Assembly (NCBI GenBank): GCA_001787035.1
Contig: MFUY01000013.1
Location: 1 to 8,670, forward strand
Direction: 5' to 3'
Origin: Candidatus Nomurabacteria bacterium RIFCSPLOWO2_01_FULL_41_12
GTDB lineage: Bacteria > Patescibacteriota > Minisyncoccia > Phycocordibacterales > UBA9973
DNA: 8,670 nucleotides
The first letter of the stretch is position 1. Each line of letters begins with the position of its first letter. Shown here in pieces: positions 1 through 5,145 of the stretch. The notes below the pieces were generated by a model. That model worked only from the letters and a program-made list of their open reading frames with translations. It was not told the origin of the DNA and ran no database searches. The position numbers and the translations under genes are program-made.

Positions 1-1419
1 GAAAAAGAGACCCGTTCTTCCGGCTCCATTACTTTTCAGAACTATTTCAGGTTTTATAAAAAGCTCTCCGGCATGACAGGCACAGCTTATACTTCAGCGG
101 AGGAATTTTTAAAAGTTTACGGGCTTGATGTGATTGTAATTCCCACTAATCGTCCCATAGTGCGCATAGACCATAATGATTTGATTTTCCAGACCGAGAA
201 AGGTAAATTTCAAGCGATTGCAAAAAAAGTGAAAGAACTGAATACTAAAAGAGAACCAGTCTTGATCGGCACCATTTCAATTGAAAAAAATGAGCTTCTC
301 TCTGCATATCTCAAAGAAGCTGGTGTGCCCCACGTAATCTTGAATGCCAAGAATCACGAAAAGGAGGGTGAGATTATTGCGCAAGCAGGTAAAAGAGGCG
401 CGGTGACTATCGCCACCAATATGGCCGGGCGCGGAATTGACATTAAGCTTGGAGGCAATCCTGTCATCAAAGAAGAATATGAATTTGTGAAAAGCGTCGG
501 CGGACTTTTTGTTTTAGGCACGGAGAGGCATGAAGCGAGGAGAATAGACAACCAGCTTCGGGGGCGTTCTGGTCGCCAGGGCGACCCGGGTGAAACGCAA
601 TTTTATGTGTCGCTTGAAGACGACCTAATGCGTGTTTTCGGCTCGGAAAAAATAAAAAACATGATGGGACGCTTCGGTATACCAGAGGACCAGCCGATTG
701 AAAATAGATTTATTGGCAAGACCCTGGAAGGTGCGCAGGCAAAAATAGAAGGTTTCCATTTTGATGCCCGCAAACATACGCTGGAATACGATGATGTGAT
801 GAACCATCAGAGAAAAATTATTTACGAAAGGCGCAATATAATGTTGCATTCAAAAAAAGAAGAGATTGAAACCTTGCTTGGCAATATAATCGCCGAGAGA
901 GAAATGGCACAGCAAATAGTTGAAGAGAAAAGAAAAAAACTAGGCGACGAAGCTTTTTTAGAAGTTGTTCGTCGCATTGCTCTTTACACTACCGATAGCC
1001 TTTGGATGGAACATTTAGAGGCGATGGATTATCTGCGGTCTTCGGTAAATTTGCGGGCTTATGGCCAGCGAGAGCCGATTGTCGAATATAAAAAAGACGG
1101 TTTGATGATGTTCAAGGAAATGGAAGAGGCTTTTAAAGAGCAGGTATTTTCTTTAATCAGCACCATAACAGCCGAAGGTGCTGAGCGTAGTCGAACGCAA
1201 ACCGGCGAAACTTTACCCAAACAAACTTTAATTACGAGTCAAACTGAACTTTCGCAAGGACCGTCCTTGCGAAAGGGGTCCTTGTATGGTGAAAAATCAG
1301 TGGGCAGGAATGACCCCTGCCCTTGCGGAGCAATTAACTCCGCAACCGGAGAAGTTTATAAGTGGAAAAAGTGTGGAATGATAAATGCCCCACAGCATAG
1401 GAAGGCATTAGTAAATTAA
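1..1419 (+). CDS. secA: SecA preprotein translocase ATPase, C-terminal part (5' end outside window)
   Basis: SecA is the cytoplasmic ATPase that pushes unfolded preproteins through SecYEG. The frame is open from base 1, so the 472 visible residues are the C-terminal half and the ATG at 73 is internal. Residues 13-29 read QNYFRFYKKLSGMTGTA, a SecA signature. The second motor domain follows: PVLIGTISIEK (86-96), NMAGRGIDIKLGG (140-152, usually NMAGRGTDI) and the arginine-finger motif around RIDNQLRGRSGRQGD (181-195). LEYDDVMNHQR (261-271) starts the helical scaffold and DSLWMEHLEAMDYLR (332-346) resumes it. Only about 52 residues separate these parts against roughly 105 recalled for B. subtilis, so most of the helical wing is absent. 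A variable linker (390-434) holds repeat-derived sequence. The C-terminal zinc knuckle is CPC (440-442) plus C458, with an enlarged loop and Gly where a fourth Cys/His is usual. Family identity is certain. Confidence 0.98.
   Translation, partial: EKETRSSGSITFQNYFRFYKKLSGMTGTAYTSAEEFLKVYGLDVIVIPTNRPIVRIDHNDLIFQTEKGKFQAIAKKVKELNTKREPVLIGTISIEKNELLSAYLKEAGVPHVILNAKNHEKEGEIIAQAGKRGAVTIATNMAGRGIDIKLGGNPVIKEEYEFVKSVGGLFVLGTERHEARRIDNQLRGRSGRQGDPGETQFYVSLEDDLMRVFGSEKIKNMMGRFGIPEDQPIENRFIGKTLEGAQAKIEGFHFDARKHTLEYDDVMNHQRKIIYERRNIMLHSKKEEIETLLGNIIAEREMAQQIVEEKRKKLGDEAFLEVVRRIALYTTDSLWMEHLEAMDYLRSSVNLRAYGQREPIVEYKKDGLMMFKEMEEAFKEQVFSLISTITAEGAERSRTQTGETLPKQTLITSQTELSQGPSLRKGSLYGEKSVGRNDPCPCGAINSATGEVYKWKKCGMINAPQHRKALVN
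1182..1195 (+). repeat. Short dispersed-repeat-like motif TGAGCGTAGTCGAA in the secA linker
   Basis: The 14-base motif TGAGCGTAGTCGAA lies in the variable SecA linker and is translated as part of AERSRT. A close relative, TGAGCTTGTCGAA, occurs at 7339-7351 in another gene. The two share TGAGC and GTCGAA and differ only in a two- or three-base core. From memory, both forms recur as dispersed repeats in many bacterial genomes; this was not checked. Only two copies are visible here. Confidence 0.5.
1249..1284. repeat. Translated palindromic element with two alternative hairpins
   Basis: Bases 1249-1260 (CTTTCGCAAGGA) and 1264-1275 (TCCTTGCGAAAG) are perfect 12-bp inverted arms around a three-base loop, CCG. 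A second perfect 8-bp pair, CAAGGACC (1255-1262) and GGTCCTTG (1277-1284), overlaps the first, so two mutually exclusive hairpins are possible. The element is exactly 12 codons in the secA frame and reads LSQGPSLRKGSL, in the poorly conserved linker before the zinc knuckle. It cannot be a terminator for secA because coding continues and no T-run follows. Confidence 0.85.
1323..1345. repeat. Inverted repeat inside the SecA zinc-knuckle insertion
   Basis: TTGCGGAG (1323-1330) and CTCCGCAA (1338-1345) are perfect 8-bp arms around the loop CAATTAA. The segment encodes most of the extra loop (roughly AINSATGEV) between the second and third zinc-ligand cysteines, where ordinary SecA has only a few residues. 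It may be a decayed palindromic insertion or simply a lineage-specific loop with a chance hairpin. Confidence 0.55.
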
Positions 1420-1423
1420 ATTT

Positions 1424-1939
1424 ATGATAGAGCTAGTTAAGCCAAGTGAAGAGTATAAAGAAAGTTTTATTGAGGCAATGCGGGAATTTCAATCAGAAGG
1501 GCAGGAACGGTATATGAAATTAAATCTTTCGGAGCTAGAGAGTGATTTTGAGCAATTTTTAGGCGAAATAGATGATAGAGAAAAAGGTATTAACTTACTC
1601 GAGGGAAGGGTCCCAAGTTCAGAATTTTGGGTAGTTGACGGAAATGAATTTATCGGTGGTGTATATATCAGACATAAGTTAAATGAGACTTTACTGAAAA
1701 AAGGTGGTCACATTGGATACCATATGCGTCCGACAAAAAGAAAAATGGGTTATGGCACACAGGCACTTCGGCTTGCTTTGCCAATAGCCAAAAATTTAGG
1801 TATTCAAAGAGTTTTAATTACCTGTGATGACGATAATCTAGGCTCTATGAAGATAATAGAAAAAAATGGAGGAATTTTGGAAAATAAAATTGAACATGAA
1901 GGCAAATTTAAAAGAAGATACTGGATAGATAATAAATAA
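1424..1939 (+). CDS. GNAT-family N-acetyltransferase (COG3981-like)
   Basis: This 171-residue protein is a complete GNAT domain, transferring an acetyl group from acetyl-CoA to an unknown amine. The pattern EFWVVDGNEFIGGVYIRH (67-84), then GGHIGYHMRP (94-103), matches the predicted acetyltransferases grouped as COG3981. The acetyl-CoA pyrophosphate loop is KRKMGYGTQA (105-114, the R/Q-x-x-G-x-G/A motif), and DDDNLGSMKIIEKNGG (135-150) is the usual motif B region with an Asn-then-Ser arrangement. No signal peptide or membrane helix is seen, so it is cytoplasmic. The ATG starts four bases after the secA stop with no clear Shine-Dalgarno sequence; the nearest purine run (GGAAGG, 1400-1405) is too far upstream. 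It sits inside the secA-mur transcription unit but nothing shows a link to export or cell wall. The substrate cannot be deduced. Confidence 0.93.
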   Translation: MIELVKPSEEYKESFIEAMREFQSEGQERYMKLNLSELESDFEQFLGEIDDREKGINLLEGRVPSSEFWVVDGNEFIGGVYIRHKLNETLLKKGGHIGYHMRPTKRKMGYGTQALRLALPIAKNLGIQRVLITCDDDNLGSMKIIEKNGGILENKIEHEGKFKRRYWIDNK

Positions 1940-1940
1940 T

Positions 1941-2285
1941 ATGAATAAATATAAAATATATATACATTTGATTCTTGGTCTGCACACGATACTATTTTTA
2001 CTATTATTAGCTAGTTTACCTTTCGCTTTTCTTTTTAGCTGGTATAGAATTGTGACAGGAATATTTATTTTTTTTACTGTTTTACAATGGTATTTTACTA
2101 AAGGGGATTGTTTTTTTACCATGGCGGAGAATAATTTTCGCAGGAAATACAATCTTAATCCTTACAGTGGCAGTTGTATTGCTCATTATTTAGATAAATG
2201 GTTTTCCGTAAAAGTCACAGACAAGTCTGTTGATATTTTTCTGTACTCCTATTTTTTTCTAATTATTCTTACTATAATAATATGA
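1941..2285 (+). CDS. Small membrane protein with three predicted helices, DUF2784-like pattern
   Basis: The 114-residue product is strongly hydrophobic. Likely membrane helices are residues 7-32, 36-52 and 97-114. Between the second and third is a conserved-looking polar segment: GDCFFTMAENNFRRKY (55-70), then PYSGSCIAHYL (74-84). The spacing Cys, Thr, Glu, Arg, then Tyr-x-Gly and His-Tyr-Leu recalls the DUF2784 membrane proteins (CPLTxxExxLR ... HYL), although the usual Pro-Leu after Cys is Phe-Phe here. That resemblance is a pattern judgement from memory. The ATG follows the acetyltransferase stop by one base, so translation is probably coupled. It ends with TGA, the only TGA stop among the complete genes here. 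Function unknown. Confidence 0.8.
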   Translation: MNKYKIYIHLILGLHTILFLLLLASLPFAFLFSWYRIVTGIFIFFTVLQWYFTKGDCFFTMAENNFRRKYNLNPYSGSCIAHYLDKWFSVKVTDKSVDIFLYSYFFLIILTIII

Positions 2286-2297
2286 TATATTTAAATT

Positions 2298-2630
2298 ATG
2301 ATTACTTACGAAGATTTTGCAAAAGTAGATATTCGGGCGGGAGAGGTACTAGAAGTAGAAGATTTTCCCGAGGCCAGGAAGCCAATGTATAAAATAACAG
2401 TGGACTTCGGTCCGGAGATAGGGATTAAAAAGTCGTCCGGGCAGTTCACGCAGAATTACACCAAGGAAGAATTGGTGGGTAAAACGATAATCGGGGTTGT
2501 TAATTTCCCTCCAAAGAAAATTGGACCCTTTTTCTCCGAATTTCTCACTCTAGGACTTGCGGACGAAGAGGACAAAGTAGTGCTTCTGATGCCTACTCAA
2601 AAAGTGCCAAAAGGTGCAGAGATGTGTTAA
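2298..2630 (+). CDS. csaA: CsaA-type tRNA-binding-domain protein (export chaperone family)
   Basis: The 110-residue protein is a stand-alone tRNA-binding OB-fold (the domain also found at the C-terminus of MetRS). It follows Bacillus CsaA almost block by block: DFAKVDIRAGEVLEVEDFPE (6-25), DFGPEIGIKKSSGQFT (36-51), VVNFPPKKIGPFFSEFLTLG (67-86) and a final VVLLMPTQKVPKGA. As recalled, B. subtilis CsaA is also 110 residues. CsaA proteins are cytoplasmic homodimers; Bacillus CsaA binds preproteins and SecA and suppresses secA defects in E. coli. Here the gene lies under 900 bases downstream of secA in the same unit, which favours an export role over a purely RNA-binding one. The ATG is 12 bases after the membrane-protein stop, with no Shine-Dalgarno sequence. 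Family assignment is firm; in vivo role is inference. Confidence 0.94.
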   Translation: MITYEDFAKVDIRAGEVLEVEDFPEARKPMYKITVDFGPEIGIKKSSGQFTQNYTKEELVGKTIIGVVNFPPKKIGPFFSEFLTLGLADEEDKVVLLMPTQKVPKGAEMC

Positions 2631-2632
2631 AG

Positions 2633-3811
2633 ATGAAAAACCTGATTAAAAAATTCAAACTAAAACGACGGGTGATTACGGCTTTAGCAGCGCTGCATTT
2701 TTATGGCAATCCGTCCGCAAAATTAAAAATTGTCGGAGTGACCGGCACCAATGGCAAGACAACAACGGCAACACTTTTATATAAAATTGCAACAGCTTTA
2801 GGGTATAAATGTGGTTTAATCGGCACAGTTGAAAATATTGTTGTAGACGAAAGAAGACCGGCTCTAATCACAACCCCCAGCCCGATAAATTTAAATAAAC
2901 TACTTAATGAAATGGTAAAAAGGGGCTGTAAATACGTCTTTATGGAAGTTTCTTCGCATGCATTAGACCAGAACAGGGTTGCGGGAATAAATTTTACCGG
3001 AGGAATTTTTACGAATTTAACGCATGACCATCTGGATTACCATAAAAGCCTGGAGAATTATTTTATAGCCAAAAAGAAATTTTTCAAAATACTTCCCGTG
3101 GACGCTTTTGCTTTAACGAACGCTGATGACGAGCATGGTAGAATGATGCTGGAAGGAATACGAGCAAAAAAATATACTTATGGTTTAAAAAATAAAGCTG
3201 ATTTTAATAATAAACTCGATACTAAACTATTAGGAGAATTCAATGCGTACAATGCACTTGCAGTTTTTGGCGCTTGTCAATTGCTTGGTTTTTCAGCAGA
3301 AAAGGTAAAAGATATTTTGAAAAATATAGAACCGCCAAGAGGAAGATTTGAACACTTTACATCTCCGAATGGCGTATTGGTTATAGTTGATTATGCACAC
3401 ACTCCAGATGCACTCAAAAATGTTTTAAAAACAATCCAAGATATTAAAAAAGGTAATGCAAGAATTATTTCCGTTTTCGGCTGTGGAGGTGACCGGGATC
3501 CCTTGAAGCGCAGAATCATGGGTAAAATAGGCGCGGAAAATTCTGATATAGCTATTTTCACTTCGGACAATCCTCGCAGCGAGGATCCGGATAAAATAAT
3601 TGCAGAAATGAAAACAGATTTATCCGTGATGGATTTTAAAAAAGTCATGGCAATTACAAACAGGCGTGAGGCAATTACCAAAGCCGTAAGCTTTGCACAA
3701 AAGGGCGATATCATTCTTTGCGCCGGCAAAGGGCATGAGGATTATCAGGAAATTAAAGGCGTAAAATATCATTTTGATGATATGGAAGAATTTAAAAAAT
3801 TACATGAATAA
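2633..3811 (+). CDS. murE: UDP-MurNAc-tripeptide synthetase MurE, lacking the N-terminal domain
   Basis: MurE adds the third stem-peptide residue to UDP-MurNAc-L-Ala-D-Glu using ATP, in the cytoplasm. Visible motifs (392 residues): P-loop GVTGTNGKTT (35-44), TTPSP (80-84), MEVSSHAL (104-111), LTHDHLDYH (129-137), a Lys-rich YFIAKKKFF with the carbamylated-lysine position, GEFNAYNALA (201-210), RGRFE (236-240), VDYAHTPDAL (252-261), GCGGDRDPLKR (283-293), DNPRSEDP (312-319) and AGKGHE (364-369). DNPR is the meso-diaminopimelate signature. Typical MurE is about 490 residues; here the P-loop comes about 100 residues early, so the uridine-binding N-terminal domain is missing, and the segment before GEFN is also shortened. 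ATG 2633 is chosen, two bases after csaA; an in-frame GTG at 2624 overlapping the csaA stop is the alternative. It ends overlapping murD. Confidence 0.95.
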   Translation: MKNLIKKFKLKRRVITALAALHFYGNPSAKLKIVGVTGTNGKTTTATLLYKIATALGYKCGLIGTVENIVVDERRPALITTPSPINLNKLLNEMVKRGCKYVFMEVSSHALDQNRVAGINFTGGIFTNLTHDHLDYHKSLENYFIAKKKFFKILPVDAFALTNADDEHGRMMLEGIRAKKYTYGLKNKADFNNKLDTKLLGEFNAYNALAVFGACQLLGFSAEKVKDILKNIEPPRGRFEHFTSPNGVLVIVDYAHTPDALKNVLKTIQDIKKGNARIISVFGCGGDRDPLKRRIMGKIGAENSDIAIFTSDNPRSEDPDKIIAEMKTDLSVMDFKKVMAITNRREAITKAVSFAQKGDIILCAGKGHEDYQEIKGVKYHFDDMEEFKKLHE

Positions 3812-5144
3812 TTATAAAGAATTTTTTCAAGATAAAAAAATAACAGTAATAGGTCTCGGACTCCTTGGGCGAGGGGTGGGGGATGCTGCTTTTTTAGCAG
3901 AATGTGGGGCGAAATTGACGGTTACTGATCTGAAGACTAAAGAGCAATTAAAAGAGTCTCTTAAAAAATTAAAAAAGTTCAAGGGTATTAAGTATGTTTT
4001 GGGCAAGCACAAGCTGGAAGATTTTAGAAATGCCGATTTTATTTTGAAAGCTGCCGGGGTGCCGCTTGATTCCATTTATATTAAAGAGGCCAGAAAAAAT
4101 AAAATTCCTGTTGAAATGAGCGCGTCACTTTTCGCCAAGCTCTCTAATCTGCCAGTTATTGGCATAACAGGAACACGTGGGAAGTCTACCGTCACGCATT
4201 TGATTGCGCATATTTTGAAATCAGCAGGCAAAAAAGTTATTTTGGGAGGAAATGTGAGAGAGGTGTCTAATTTACAGTTGTTAAAAAAGGTAAAAAACAC
4301 GGAAATAGCTGTTTTAGAGTTGGATTCTTGGCAGCTTCAGGGCTTTGGGGAGAGCAAGATTTCACCACATATTGCAATTTTCACGAATTTTCTTCCAGAT
4401 CATTTTAATTACTATAAAGGAAACATAAGTAAGTATTTTTTTGATAAAGCCAACATTTTTAAGTATCAGAAAAAAGGAGATGTGTTGATTGTTGGTAAAA
4501 AAGTACTTCCATTTTTAAAAAAATTCAAACTAAAAAGTAAAATCTTTATTTCTTCAGACAAGTTGCAGAAAGGGCGGGACTTCAATCTACCGGGTGAACA
4601 TAATAAATATAATGCACAACTTGCAGTAGAAGTGGTTCAATTGCTTCGGATTTCAAAAGTAAAAATAAAAAAAGCTCTTGCGACTTTCACTCCGCTCCCT
4701 GGTAGACTTGAATTTTTACGCATAGTGCGAGGGGTTAAAATTTATAATGATAATAGCTCCACTACTCCAGAGGCAACCATTGCCGCACTGTGGGCAGTGG
4801 GAGATACAAAAAAGAGAAAAATAGTTCTTATAATAGGAGGTGATAATAAATTTTTAGATATGACTGAGCTTCTCCGGGAGATTCCAAAGTTTTGTTCTAA
4901 GGTTGTACTATTCAACGAGAAAGGCACTAGAACTATTCGCGATAAAGTAGTAAAATTTAAGAAAAAAGGAATAGAAGTTTATAACGAGGAGGGAATAAAC
5001 AATACGGTAAAAAGAGCTTTTGCCATCGCCAGACCAGGCGAGACTATTCTTTTTAGCCCAGCCTTTTCCTCTTTTGGTAAATATTTTAAAAACGAATATG
5101 ATAGAGGAGATCAGTTTATGGATATAATAAAACAGCTGAAATAG
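3804..5144 (+). CDS. murD: UDP-MurNAc-L-alanine--D-glutamate ligase MurD
   Basis: MurD adds D-Glu to UDP-MurNAc-L-Ala. At 446 residues it has all three domains: an N-terminal Rossmann-like domain with GLGLLGRGV (17-25), an ATPase domain with GITGTRGKST (120-129), ELDSWQLQ (172-179), LPDH (197-200) and FFDKANIF holding the probable carbamylated Lys216, and a C-terminal domain with PLPGRLEF (297-304), NDNSSTTPEAT (315-325), GGDNK (345-349), SPAFSSFG (418-425) and RGDQF (434-438). Compared with E. coli MurD, Gly replaces the His of LPHR and Ser replaces Lys of the NDSKAT segment. I recall such variants in other phyla, so activity is likely retained. The start at ATG 3804 overlaps murE by eight bases; earlier in-frame TTG 3774 and ATG 3777 would overlap further and add residues unlike the family. 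Coupled translation with murE is likely. Confidence 0.95.
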   Translation: MNNYKEFFQDKKITVIGLGLLGRGVGDAAFLAECGAKLTVTDLKTKEQLKESLKKLKKFKGIKYVLGKHKLEDFRNADFILKAAGVPLDSIYIKEARKNKIPVEMSASLFAKLSNLPVIGITGTRGKSTVTHLIAHILKSAGKKVILGGNVREVSNLQLLKKVKNTEIAVLELDSWQLQGFGESKISPHIAIFTNFLPDHFNYYKGNISKYFFDKANIFKYQKKGDVLIVGKKVLPFLKKFKLKSKIFISSDKLQKGRDFNLPGEHNKYNAQLAVEVVQLLRISKVKIKKALATFTPLPGRLEFLRIVRGVKIYNDNSSTTPEATIAALWAVGDTKKRKIVLIIGGDNKFLDMTELLREIPKFCSKVVLFNEKGTRTIRDKVVKFKKKGIEVYNEEGINNTVKRAFAIARPGETILFSPAFSSFGKYFKNEYDRGDQFMDIIKQLK

Positions 5145-5145
5145 T

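Noticed and set aside
73..1419. ATG at 73 as the start of a short SecA
   Set aside because: The frame is open to base 1 and upstream codons encode the conserved SecA stretch ending QNYFR...KKLSG, so the methionine is internal.
3570..3586. Eight-bp inverted repeat ATCCTCGC-A-GCGAGGAT in murE
   Set aside because: It encodes the conserved DNPRSEDP motif of MurE, which has no extra residues there, so chance codon choice explains it better than an inserted element.
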